64,000 nucleotides of DNA from Rhynchonema sp. JSB1_4. Taxonomy: Eukaryota; Nematoda; Chromadorea; Monhysterida; Xyalidae. Location: the NCBI GenBank assembly GCA_030248065.1, contig JASAMV010003191.1, positions 16,269-80,268 on the forward strand, given 5' to 3'. The notes beneath the pieces are model-generated. The model did not search any database. It had not been told where the DNA came from and saw only the letters and a list, made by a program, of their open reading frames with translations. Position numbers and translations under genes: made by a program. Position 1 is the stretch's first letter, and the number at the start of each line of letters is the position of its first letter. Below, piece by piece: positions 1-11,442 of this stretch.

Positions 1-535
1 TTTCTCGCGCTGACTCGGGGCTGCTGTGAGTTAATGTACAGCATTATATGGGGCCCAGTTGAGTTGGTGACGTGCCCAGACATAAACAAACCCATTATTA
101 CACCAGCTAAGCTATAGCGGCATCAGCAAGTCTCAAAACATTGCAACAATCCACAGTCGTTTTACATTGGCCCTGAACTTTCTATCGGAGTCAGATTGGT
201 GTGGGATTTGGAGCAACCTTGTCGAGTATCGAATATCAGCCAGAATACGTGCGTGCATGAGTATCTAACGCAATGCGTGCTCACAAGGCTCTTATCGTTA
301 TTGATGATCTATCATCTTTTGTTCACAGCACGCAGCACCCAGTACATCACCCTCAACGAAAAAACAATTGGGGCTGCAGATAATAATGCCCATCGGAGTG
401 CTTTCCAGAAACATCAACATGCAGACCTCTCAACTCAAGGTACACAAGCTCTTTTTGCAACTTCTTTATATGCATGTGCACGCAGAATCGCTGAATCGTA
501 CTTTGCCTTGGAAGACAAAAAAATTATCGTATGGA
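1..535. other. no gene recognised
   Basis: I see no convincing exon here. Further 3' exons of the minus-strand Cys-rich gene whose coding exon ends near 540 could lie here or beyond the window edge. The open frames across 196-655 on the plus strand run over that gene's exon and look like shadows. Confidence 0.4.
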
Positions 536-539
536 AAGC

Positions 540-3500
540 AGCCGAACCAACCGCAAAGCCAATTCAGGAACTGGGCGCGGCAATTCAAATTGCAGAGCAC
601 ATGCGAGCACATCGATGAGAGTGCGCGCAGACGAATTCCATCGGACAGATCGTAGTTGAGCAGAACGTTGAGACCATCGGTGGCCAGCTGGCTGAGGTTG
701 TACACCTGGTAGTTGCATTGTGGAAGACAGCTGGAACGGGGTAAATTCGCATGCATTTTGTCGGGTATGCGTGTCAGGATCGGGTCTGAAGTTTGGTGTG
801 ACAGTTTGACTTGGCACTGCCCCTTCGTCCGGTAAGTACGTGCCGGAGTTTTCCACTTAAAGCCCCGGGGGCTCAATGCGGAAATTGGTGGAAAATGGAC
901 CCTCCGACCAGAAATAAAAAATCCAATTAGAGCCCCCGGGGGCTTTAAGTGGAAACGTTTCCACTTACAGCCCTCGGGGGCTTTAAGCGGAAAACTGGGT
1001 GTTTTCATCGTTGTCAGTAGGGACACTTTAGGCCAGCATTTTGACATTCTGATACCATATTTCAACCTGATTGTGAGGATCTTCATCTAAACGTGGCAAA
1101 ACGTTGGTAAAACAACAGAAAAGTGCGGTATTTTGGTCATTCTTACACTAGTTTGAACTATTTTGGCAAGTTTACTGTTCGATGTAAAATCAATGGTCCG
1201 TAAAGAAAAAATCCAATTAGAGCCCCCGGGGGCTTTAAGTGGAAAATTTTCCACTCAGAGCCCCCGAGGGCTCTATTCGGGGGAGGGGGCTTTAAGTGGA
1301 AAACTCCGGTAGCAGACGCGCTTTTCTAAGCGAAAGGTCAACTTTTGACAGTCTGCTGTGCAAGTGGTTTTAAAGACACTTGGTTTAATTTGACCAAGAA
1401 CTGTCTCGATTGGTCATTTTCTGAAACAGCTGCGCGGCACGCACGGGAAGAATTTTTTCGAAACATCTGTCCTTAGATTTTTGCTTCAGGACCAGCAGAC
1501 TATCCCAACCGAGCATATACACAAAAAAAAATTTTCACTCGCACAATCCCGGTACGGAGAGATTTTTTCTGAAAATCACGGCTGATCAGCACACGATATA
1601 AAAGGCATTCATAAAACCATCGTAACAAATCGTCCCAGCCATTCCCGGCAGCCCACCCCACCACAGCTTGCCTCCAGACCAGTTTCAGGAACTTTGAAAT
1701 GTGACACAGATTGAAATTTTCGAGACAATTGACAGTTTTTATAAAAACACACTGAAGAAAAATTGTTGGAACTAACCTAAATTCAATGGTTGAGCCATAG
1801 GTTTCCAGACAGATTTTGTATCCGACCAAAAGTTGAAAATGTGGACGGCACATAAATTCAGTTATGGAGACGACGGGCGACTCGAGGTTGTTGAACTGCG
1901 TTGAAAGAGTCGATTCTAATAATTTGTTGGACCGCCAAACGTTGAAAAGCTACGACTGACATGGCCACCAGCAGGACAATCGCATTGCTCGCTGGGATTT
2001 TATCTTGTGATCTAGTCAGAAGAAAGCCTATGGTTATACGGTCCTACCGTAGTCGTAAATCTTGCCTTCAAACGTGATGTGGTCAAACTGTATGTGATTT
2101 GCAGAGAGCATATTGATATTGCAGATAGCGATGCATGATAACTGTGACACTCAGCGGAATCCTAGCCAATTCTCAAAGATGAATGGCGCAATCAAAACCT
2201 CGAGGAAACTCAACCGCACAATACGTATGTATACCGTATACCTAGTGCACAGTACTTATCTGGGCCAACCTATTCAATGCACTTTTTTGAACTGTATCTT
2301 ACCAAACTGAGTCCGCGTTCGTGACAGGCCTGTCTGCAGAGACGACTGTGCCACGAGGCAGCGCAATGATGTTTCAGTTTAGTGAGTTTGTTGTTGATCT
2401 TTGCGTCCAGCACAAACTCGGTCGAGTAGGGCTCGTTGTAGAATTTCTGCATGGTCGCTTTCATACACTCGACTTCGCAGTCGATCGGTTTTCTGCGCGA
2501 AAAAAAGACAAAGAACGTAGACTAATTGTCATTTGGCCGTAGCTTTCGAACCTTGAAAATCATGTTGTCTGAAGTTCAACGTGCTCGAACTCTGCTTTGG
2601 TCCATGCCACGACTAAATGTCTCAGAGCGAAAGTAAGTTTCTAATTCTAAACTCACACGAGCCGGCTGCGTATGGTTTGTTGACTACATATGTTGCCTGC
2701 CTCGAGTTTCCCTGCGCTAGGCGCGCGGGTGCACCACCGTGCAATGCAGTTATCCCGTTTTTGGATCCACTGTTGAGATGTTTCTTCAGGATTTAGACAT
2801 TGGCTGGAATTCACAAAACAAAGTCAAGCTCAACGTCCAAGTTCACCGTCAAACTCAAAGACACGTGTACAATGACGGTGAACTATCGCGAGTTCACCGT
2901 CAAGTTCAACGTCAGGCTTGCAGTGGGAATGGAAAAAACTGTCCGGCCAATCAAACTAAGCTTTTCACAAAGTTAAAATTAGCACAGGCTGTGTAGTGGT
3001 AACATACTACAGCGCAGCACAGCACTGTGTTGCAGTGAAACATTGTTGTGTGCCAGTGCGAGCGAAACCAGGGTTGGGCAAAAAACGTTTTTGTTCCAAA
3101 AAATCGTTTTTTTAAAAAACGTTTTTTTTTAAAAAAACGTTTTTTTTAAAACGCCCAGATGACCAAAATATGCCACCAAAAATTGGAAAACGCTCATGTT
3201 GGGAAGAAAACGTAGTTAAATGAAGTAATTCTATGTGTTCTGAGGCAAAATAAACGGGTTTCAACCCTTTTCTAGCGAGTTGTAAAGATCCCATATCAGA
3301 CCCGCATCATGGGACCAACTTTGGCCGGAGTCATCATTGAAAGTCAAACTCCGTATATCGACGTATCTCGACAAAGTAAAAATTGGTCGAAAATTTTTTG
3401 AAAAAAATGGGACAAAAAATAGATTTTCCTTGAAAATCAGGGAAAATCAAGGAAATTCAGGATTTAAAAAAACGAAAAACGACCCAGGCATTTTTTTTAA

Positions 3501-4098
3501 AAAACGTCGTTTTTTTAAGAAAAAACGCCGCGTTTTTTTTAAGAAAAAACGCCGTCGTTTTTTTGCCCAACCCTGAGCGAAACGTTCAGCTTGACTTTGA
3601 AGTTGACGTTGAACTTGACGGTGAACTGGTGAAAGTTCACCGTTATGTTACACGTGACTTTGAGTTTGACGGTGAACTTTGACGTTGAGCTTGACGGTGA
3701 GTTTGACTTTGTTTTGTGAATTCCACCCATTGATGTACAGTCCTGGGCGGCTGTAGGTTCCGTAAGCATTCAAACCCTATCCCTCAACAGATTTGTCACA
3801 TGCACTGAGGATTTGCATCTACCCACCTTTTATCCAAATGCGTCGATCTGTAACGTGCCTCGTGTCTGTGCTGATGTGCGTTGTTGTCGGTGTTCGGACG
3901 GCGATGATGTTGAAGGCACCAGGCTGTGAAAAAAGCAAAACGTGCTGGAAACCTTTTGGACAAAATGTACTGGAAACGTTGTTTAAACCTGCTGGTGTTG
4001 GAATCATAAACGATCAGGTTCACTTGAAACGTACCAACGCGTAAAGTGATGAAAAACAAAGCTACAGCTGCAGCGATGCTGATTGACTTCACTGCCAT
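540..4098 (-). CDS. secreted Cys-rich protein, possibly CPG4-like (partial)
   Basis: I see three exon-like blocks on the minus strand. The first, 4098-4035, encodes a clean signal peptide (MAVKSISIAAAVALFFITLRV) and ends at a gtacgt donor. The second, 2492-2303, lies between a gcgcag acceptor and a gtaagat donor. The third runs from 816 (gggcag acceptor) to about 540. Blocks 2 and 3 join in phase. Each carries the same cysteine pattern: C-x3-C, then roughly 30-45 residues, then a cluster ending C-x3-C (CEVEC with RLCRQAC, and CLPQC with LCNLNC). This resembles the repeated chondroitin-proteoglycan-4 domain of nematode secreted proteins, but that family call is an inference. The junction of block 1 to block 2 is out of phase, so an exon is missing or block 1 belongs elsewhere. 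The 3' end is unresolved. The introns hold repeat elements at 842-1307 and 2801-3730. Confidence 0.4.
842..1307. repeat. TIR element with GC-rich palindromic subrepeats
   Basis: The ends are a perfect 24-bp inverted pair, beginning CCGGAGTTTTCCACTTAAAG at 842 and its complement ending at 1307. Inside, the motif agcccccgggggctttaagt occurs several times in both orientations (about 855, 930, 970, 1222 and 1280). It lies in an intron about 25 bp from the acceptor of the exon that starts at 816. A diverged relative may occupy 13789-14134, which has similar ends (ccggagttttcc and aaactccgg). No clear target duplication was seen. Confidence 0.7.
2801..3730. repeat. long-TIR element, GGTGGAATTC family, copy 1
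   Basis: The arms, about 2801-2925 and 3583-3730, are inverted copies rich in the phrase gttcaccgtcaa or its complement. They end in GGAATTCACAAAAC and its complement. A hAT-type element (3069-3575) is inserted between them. A second copy of the family lies at 50918-51298. Confidence 0.75.
3069..3575 (+). mobile_element. non-autonomous hAT-type element, CAGGGTTGGGC family, full copy
   Basis: The element begins CAGGGTTGGGCAAAAAACG and ends with TTTTTTTGCCCAACCCTG. It is flanked by an exact 8-bp target duplication, AGCGAAAC (3061-3068 and 3576-3583). Terminal CAGGG inverted repeats with 8-bp duplications are typical of hAT elements. The 507-bp body has no transposase frame. It shares a core (for example tccgtatatcgacgtatctc) with the copies near 36.2, 39.2, 39.8, 44.3 and 53.6 kb. 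Confidence 0.9.
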
Positions 4099-5340
4099 TT
4101 ACACGTCTCAACGCTGTGAAATCACATGTTGACCTCCACAAATCAGGTAAACCTGACGCGCAGAAAACGTACAATTTGGTTGTTTATCGTGCTTCTTCAA
4201 TCAGTTACAGTTCGTCGCATAACAAGATTACGGACACGCTCAAAAGTCTCATAAAAGCATGATGGCAACAAAGTTTTAAGCCAACATGAAGAAATATGGG
4301 TAGACCAAGCAGCTTTATGCTCTGTTCGACGAGGGAAGAGAAAGAAATTGCGAGTTTTTTTCTGGTCCTGCGTTTGACACAAAGTCCGGTGCAGACGTCC
4401 CGCTGCTGTCAATTACACGCTGGTGCTAATAATTTAGACAAGGCTCGGGGCTATGCAAGGTTATGCTCTAACTTTGGTCCTAAAATAAATTTTGCGTCAT
4501 AGCGCTTGTGAGTATAGCCGTAAGTGCGCTCATAACTGTTTCGGCAACTTTCGGTATCAAATAATTGAGTCTGAATCGAGATTTTTGCAAAGAAGTATGG
4601 TTCAGATGAGAGAAACGGCCGCCGGTGCTTTTCGCACAAATTGCGGGGTCCCAAGATGTTATGATCGTACTCAATGGGGTGGTGGTGTGTTTTGGACAAC
4701 AAAACAACAAAGGCTGACAGCAGCTCAGCGTGTGACGTAGTTTTGTCAACTGCAGTGTCATGGTGCAAGGTATGTACCTACTGTATACTTGTAAGCTGTT
4801 TATGTACCTGGCCATGCCTTTCCAGACGTTACGTGTGTGTTCTTGACCCTGGGCAAGCAATCAACCGTGATAACAACGCAGACTGGTATATTTACCTATG
4901 GCACCCTTCTTTGGACAGAAGTAACTCGCCTTGGACGCGTTCATTGTACATATGTAAATTTCATTGATACCTATGTATATGTATGTTGGCCACGTTCAAA
5001 TCTTTCCAATGTTAAATGTTAACCAAACATCAGTTTCGAGTGCAAGATTTTTATTCCATTTATTTTTTCCATTTGAGCTCCAGTCTTTCGTGGCGGGCCG
5101 ACTTGGTTGTCGTTTTACACAATGTCGAAACTGTGGGGGAACGCGGTAAAAAAGTGGAAAATCAACCGGGTGGTGTTGTGTTTATACAAATATCGTTATT
5201 TTTTTAAAATTGATCACAATCGTGGAACGGTATTTTTATCTGTGTTTTGTGGATTGCGCCTGCGATCGTCGAGTTTTGTGGAAAAGAGCAGAAAGTTCAC
5301 CAAAATTAGCAGCAGCTCGTTTGTGTCACCCATCGATAGT

Positions 5341-7727
5341 CTAGGCGGTGTGGTAGTAGCCCGGGGGAAGTCGCGGTGGTGGACAATGGTCACAACCGCC
5401 TTCCTGGCCGGCGGCACCTGAAAATGTGACTTAGGCTTGAATTCAGGCACTCAGGCTTTGTTAGGCGGGTTAAGATTCATACCTTGCGGTCCTTGCGCAC
5501 CCTGTGGTCCCTGTTTGCCTTCTTCGCCCTGATTTCCAGGCTCGCCGGGGCCGCCGGGTAGACCTGGATAGGTCGTCGCGTCAACTCCTGGTGCACCCTA
5601 TAAATTCATTTGTGTGTAGGGCTGGAAATGAATATTTTAAGTCTCCACAAAGGAAAAAAATCTCACCTTTTCACCCTGTGGTCCGGCGGGTCCGAGCGGG
5701 CCTTTGGCGCCGGGCGGTCCAACTTCGATTCTGACAACGCCGTCTTTGCCCGTCTGACCTTTCGCGCCCGGACGACCGGGACGACCAGGGGGACCCTGAG
5801 TGTAACAAGTGCAACATGTAACATATATAGTCCAGCCACCAGCTCAGAGACACTAAAACGCGGATAAAAAACCAGAAACCAACAAAAAAAAAGAGGGGGA
5901 AAAGCGCCCAGCAGAGGAACAAAGCAAAAGGGAATACACACGGGGAGAATAAAAAAACTTCAAAATAGACCAAACCAACAAAAAAAATACATAATAATGC
6001 ATGCAATGTGTGACGTAATGGAACACGCTAATAGAACATGATGTTCAGTGTGCTATGCATTGATAAAGCGTACGCTGCAGTCTGTAACCTAATCCAACGT
6101 TATCCAGAGCGTTTATGTGAAGAATGCAAATGCAGCCCGTAAACCGGTGTAAAATGCAATGGTGCGAGGCGTGCAACACAACAATCAAAATTTGTTGATG
6201 CATGCATCGTGTGGAAACCGTGCAAATCAAAACACACGCACAAACCGATGGCCCAGCCATGCCGTTTTCGCCAGCTTTTCCGCGTGATCCTGGCAGGCCT
6301 GGTTGTCCCTTTGGTCCGCGTGGTCCCTGCGATCCCATGCCGCCAATCGGGCCGCGGGGTCCCGGGGGACAGATAATGCACGGCTGGATGAAATCGGGTT
6401 TGATCAGCTGAAAATCAGACATTTGAATGCAGATCGTTTTAGCGTGTATGAATGCCAATCTTGCATTTTCTACCCACCCTGCCCGGTTGGCCGTCTTTGC
6501 CTGGTTTGCCGGGAATGCCATCATCACCAGGGGCACCCTCGTCTCCCTCGTCCCCGGGCGCACCGGCCGGACCCTGATGGCACGTGCAGCCTGAGGCAGA
6601 ATGCAGAATTTTAAGATATTAATTTGGCGCCTTTCAGGATGAATCAGATGTTGTTTTGAAGAACTTACAGCTGCCGGCCTGGATCTCGACGGCACCGGCG
6701 ACCAGCGGCTCTTCGGGCCTGAAATCGGTGCAGAAGAGAATGAAGCAAATTCGTCGGCTTCAACAAGTTCATAACACCAAATCATTAGAGATATTCAAAG
6801 CTTTTAAAATTGGTTGAAGATATTTTCTCTTCGAAAGCATTTTCAAAAGTGAACATACACGCCGTATCGATTGCCGGCGTTGTCGACAAAGAATCCGGCC
6901 TGCCGTCGGGCGCGCGATGACGTCACGTCGATCGAGTACATCTGACGCCACATTAGACGCGATCGCGACTGGAAATATTGCTAACTAAAGTAAAAATTAA
7001 AATAGTGTATTGTAATTGTAAAAATTGTAAATAAAATGAAGCGTAATCGATCAGGAATTCGTCATATTTCTGCGTTTACACACCACAACTGATGAGGTGC
7101 CACACCGACGTGGCTGCAGTTGCAGTTCCGAGAAAATCTGAATTCCTATCAGAAATTAGCTCAACGCCGGTAGCAAGTGGTGTGCATGGTCAGTTCAAAG
7201 TTGCAGCAACGAAACGCACATTTTGTTGCGAAAAGTGTTCTCAAAACAATCGGCCGCAGTTCATCGTTGGTATGCGGTGGCCAACGCGATTTCAATGTGC
7301 CCCGCAGTCCCATGAGGTTACGGAGCAGTGCACCTTGCAGTCCTAGTTCGGCAGGAAACACAACCAGACTTCATGATTGTGCGTCGACTCAGTCCCAGAG
7401 ATTGTTTTGGCCTATAGGTCTATAAATGAAATCCGACTGCGCACTGGCCTAAATCGTGCTGGCCCAAACCGGTTGACCTGAGCTTCTCACCGGGCACAGA
7501 CAAAATCATGTGAAGATTTAACCATGGTGACGATGCTGTGCGGCACGCACCTTACAAAAGTCGGTCTCCGCATCCATGTGTGTTTGTAGTCGTTGCACAT
7601 AATTGTAGACCATCGGCAGTGACACCACTGATGCGACAACTGCCACTGTGGAGACGACAACGGCGAAGAAGGCGATACGTCGAACGCGACACACCTCCTC
7701 GTGCTCAATCAGCATCTGTTTGTCCAT
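5341..7727 (-). CDS. cuticle collagen, eight exons, complete
   Basis: Exons are 7727-7551, 6968-6859, 6718-6669, 6590-6478, 6407-6246, 5795-5667, 5597-5483 and 5417-5341. Every intron is GT-AG and every junction is in phase, giving 310 residues. The start Met ([20 protein letters not shown]) leads into the nematode cuticle-collagen N-terminal domain, with a membrane or signal segment ([18 protein letters not shown]) followed by PMVYNYVQ and ETDFCK. Exon 2 carries the subtilisin-type processing site RARRQAG. Gly-X-Y blocks are bounded by cysteine clusters (CCTCHQGP, then PCIICPPGP), and the C-terminus is [10 protein letters not shown] followed by a short tail. The product should be secreted by the hypodermis, trimerised and crosslinked into cuticle. 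Seven introns is more than usual for C. elegans col genes. I do not assign it to an orthologue. Confidence 0.97.
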
Positions 7728-10616
7728 CGTTGATTAAAGGGTGTGTTGGTATGTCTGAAAGGGTGGGATGGACGTTTTTGTTATCTCGACCGGTCGGGTT
7801 GGGCTTTTATGGACGAATCTGTATCGATCAGTATATCTATGTACATATACTTGTGAAGAGAAAAGCAGCTCTCATAAGCGCTATATGTTGCTAAAGTGAT
7901 CCAAACTCACAGTGAATCTTATGGCCATGTAGTGATCACTTAGCTGGTAAACCGGTGTCATGTATAGACGTGCTTTGAAGAAAAGGTGACCAGTCAATAA
8001 CGTTAAATTGCTGTCAACAGGTTGCTGCGTGACAAGAATTGGCTCAAAAAAGCAGCAGCAACACCTGCTGTGATCAGCCAGAGTCACAAACAGCGGTAAC
8101 ACATTCATTACCATCTCGCTATGAACATCAACGCGAATTCCAAACAAAATTAAGCAACAAAAAGCTTCCAATTAAAGGCAAACGGTCACATGCATGAGGC
8201 TGGGACTCATTTCGCCTGGTCTTCTTGATGCACGATACAGTACACATCGGTACGACTCCTATCCGTGCCTGACCTCTGTTTTTGGGCGGCGGGTCAATCT
8301 GGTGTGTTAATCGAAAACTGCATACTGTGCACTAGTAACACCAAGTTTCGGTTCTACCGGGTGGTTCTGGTTTGCAACTGGGTTCTGTTCTTTGGGGGTT
8401 CTATGTATTATTATTACAAGTGATGTCTTTGCACTTTTTAGATTGACTCTATCACAGTGCATATACTGTATGTACATAGTTGATCTCGCATGTAACCGTA
8501 GGCATATCTCGCGAAGGTAATTTTTACGGCGGCCAAACTCTCGTATGCCGATAACTTTAAGGCAATGTACTTAATGCTGGGCGCAACTGTTTGTTACGTA
8601 ATGGTGATCACAAAACGTTTCTAACGTTTGCGCTACGATGTCGGCCCTGCTGATCCTAGGTCTATGTATGTACCGCAGATTGTCCAGCCCTAAAACGAAA
8701 ACGCAATAAAAGACCCAGAACTGTTTCAAACTCGATAGGTGTATAAGTGCAGCACGTACGGTACCTATTGTTTTAGACACGTGTTTTCAAAAAAAATTTG
8801 GGTTACCACTGCACCGTATACACATGGGTCAACGTTTTATCCACACGCGTGTGTATCTCTTGCACTGCACCGGTGTACAGTTCATGTACTGTCTTAGTTA
8901 AGTGTTGTTTGTGCAAAGAGACTACACTACTACATGCCATGCACGCTGAAGGAATGGATAGGCACTTACGTGTTTATCCAATTACATACAGTTGCTGGGG
9001 TCAAGTCGGTATCAAATGCGCGCAAAGTTTATGAAAGGATGATGCATAAAAACTAAACACACCCATTGAAAAATTGACTGCGTACCATTTATTTACTTGC
9101 AGTAGAATGAAGTGGAATGACAGAATGTATTTACGAAGGTTTGTGAGAAATGGTGGTGAATTCAGTCAGTTTTCATCTGAGTTACAATATTGGCAATTTT
9201 TAATCATCATTTTTAATTCACCCCCGTGGCTCGTGCACGCCAGTTGATGAGGGAGTTTTGCGCTGATTGGAATGTGACAGAGGTCACTGTTTGAGCAACT
9301 GAAAGTCTACATCCGGCTTGGCATTGGGAATACAAGACGCATGCGAGAACATAATGCTGTGTCCAGTGCGCTCGAACGGGATTGCCCATCGGTATATTAA
9401 TCGCTACTGGGATCGGGATTTCTTTCCCGGGATTGAAATTTCCAAATCGGAATCGGGATTTTTAATTGGGATCGGGATCGGCATAGCAGTTTTTGGCACA
9501 ATACACATGAGTCACATTACCGAAGAGGTTCATTTTATCTATACCACGTAGTCGGGCTGCTACAAAACATCGGCGCAGTTCAGACAACGTCAAATGGCAT
9601 CAAACTCGACCATTTTTCCTTTACATTTCTGTTGCCATACTCGTTTTTCTACCACACAAAACTGATAACGCGACTTTTAGCAGCTCTATAATCCGATCTA
9701 TGGCATAATGATAAATAGAATTCCGATAAGAATGCTGGATTGGCATCGGGACGGGATCCGAAGATTAATCGAAATAGGGATTTCATTTTCCGGATCGGGA
9801 TTTCGGGAGCACTGGCTATATCCATAGAGACTATGATGATTTGTCCGAGCAATGGGAGGTTGCTTTTTGGACGTTGTATGATAACGAGGGGCCTGAACAT
9901 TCCAAAATCCTTTGCGAACAAAAGTTGCTTTCAACGACTGGGATTCAAGCCAGGTGCTCAACCTAATAACCGGGGCACGAGCTTATCGACGCGTTCGTTC
10001 CAGGATGCAAATGTATAACGAATGACCAAACCCTTTGCGTGCAGGAGCAAGTGCTTCGATCAGCTTGCAATGCCGCTGTTCGGCGGAGGACCTGGGTTCC
10101 GAATAAAACAACTTTTTGTTCGCGCAGAGGATTCTGGAATGGTGCATACTGGACGCATCAGGTGACTGTAGATTTGTCTCTCAAGAAAACAAGTATGGCG
10201 GGCCAGCGCGCAGGATTCTGTCGGCGTGCCCACCGCGGTTGGACTGCTGCGAGCCAACTGGCCAGCGATGTGTTGCACAAAGGGAGTCCGAGCACAACAC
10301 TTCATTTCATGTCAATACTTCATGTGAGAAGACAGTTCATGCGAGTCAACCCTTCATGTGAAGTCTGAGGCTTAGCAACCGCTTACGAACGCGTAATGCT
10401 TCTTGATTCCAAATACTTGAAAAAATAAACGCTGATCTGATAGGTTGTGCGTGAATTACTTGGCTACTGCAGTTTTAGGCAAGGTACACCCAATTATTGG
10501 CCAAGGGACCCAAAATGAAAGGTGCTCGACGAAAAAATCCTTGAACGTTAACCAAAACAAAAAAGAAAATAACAAAAGCTTCCTCGGCTCCGATTCGATC
10601 TTCGTTTCAATGCTTT
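7728..10616. other. gene-poor region upstream of the collagen
   Basis: No exon with convincing splice sites and protein character was found. The collagen promoter should lie just above 7727. Short gggatcgggat-type repeats occur at 9405-9482 and 9720-9830, and a similar stretch lies at 15870-15935. They look like remains of a dispersed repeat. Confidence 0.45.
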
Positions 10617-10626
10617 CATTTTATTG

Positions 10627-11432
10627 GAACTACTAAAGCTCGCGGCCACCCCCTGAAACTACCGTAATCCTTAACCTACCGTAACCAAACTTCAGTCACG
10701 TGACCTACAGACCCACACACACCCCCTTGTGCAATTTCAGTCGAATCGGTCAACCGAATCGGCCACGGCCGATCGCCATCGGAGGTATCGGGGCAAATTT
10801 TCAAAGTTGCTCGAAATTAAACATTAGCACCTCTATCATGTTCAGAATTTCACGCTGAATCCAAAAATGTTAGTCTCATTAAAATCCGATGACGAACAAA
10901 AAAGATATGCTAGTGAGTGTGACATCATGTGTGTATCATGCGTATCATGCATTTGTTGCCCATAGCAACAACTCATGGTTGGACTGAGTGGCCCTGAAGA
11001 GGGCCGTTGGGTTTGGGTAAGTGGTCCGCAGACCAAAGGTGGGGTTGGTAACTCAGCGGTTACCAGCGACAAGCAGCAGGAAGCGCTCGAACACGGTCGG
11101 GTCGCGGTGACCAGCACGCAACATGCACTTGCTTCGGAACCAGGCTTCCGCCAGGTACTTCGGCAGTCATCGGATTTTAATGAGACTAACATTTTTGGAT
11201 TCAGCGTAAAATTCTGAACATGATAGAGGTGCTAATGTTTAATTTCGAGCAACTTTGAAAATTTGCCCCGATACCTCCGATGGCGATCGGCCGTGGCCGA
11301 TTCGGTTGACCGATTCGACTGAAATTGCACAAGGGGGTGTGTGTGGGTCTGTAGGTCACGTGACTGAAGTTTGGTTACGGTAGGTTAAGGATTACGGTAG
11401 TTTCAGGGGGTGGCCGCGAGTTTTAGTAGTTC
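10627..11432. mobile_element. Mutator-like non-autonomous element with 266-bp TIRs and captured sequence
   Basis: The terminal inverted repeats, 10627-10892 and 11167-11432, are about 266 bp and differ at only a few positions, which suggests recent insertion. The 10-bp direct repeat CATTTTATTG flanks the element (10617-10626 and 11433-11442). Long TIRs with a 9-11 bp duplication fit the Mutator (MULE) superfamily. The 274-bp centre is unrelated to the arms. On the plus strand it encodes GLSGPEEGRWVW followed by a gtaagt donor-like site, similar to the middle of a C-type lectin domain. This makes it a possible gene-fragment carrier. No transposase is present. Confidence 0.85.
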
Positions 11433-11442
11433 CATTTTATTG

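Noticed and set aside
5663..6785. Long open frames overlapping the collagen exons on both strands
   Set aside because: They read through introns or sit out of frame. The spliced collagen model explains the Gly-X-Y coding fully.
9400..9970. Regulatory or telomere-like gggatcggg repeats
   Set aside because: The units are irregular and a similar stretch recurs at 15.87 kb, so a dispersed repeat remnant is the simpler reading.
10039..10368. 109-codon plus-strand frame with several Cys in an overlapping frame
   Set aside because: No homology I recognise, no splice partner and no leader. It could not be told from chance.
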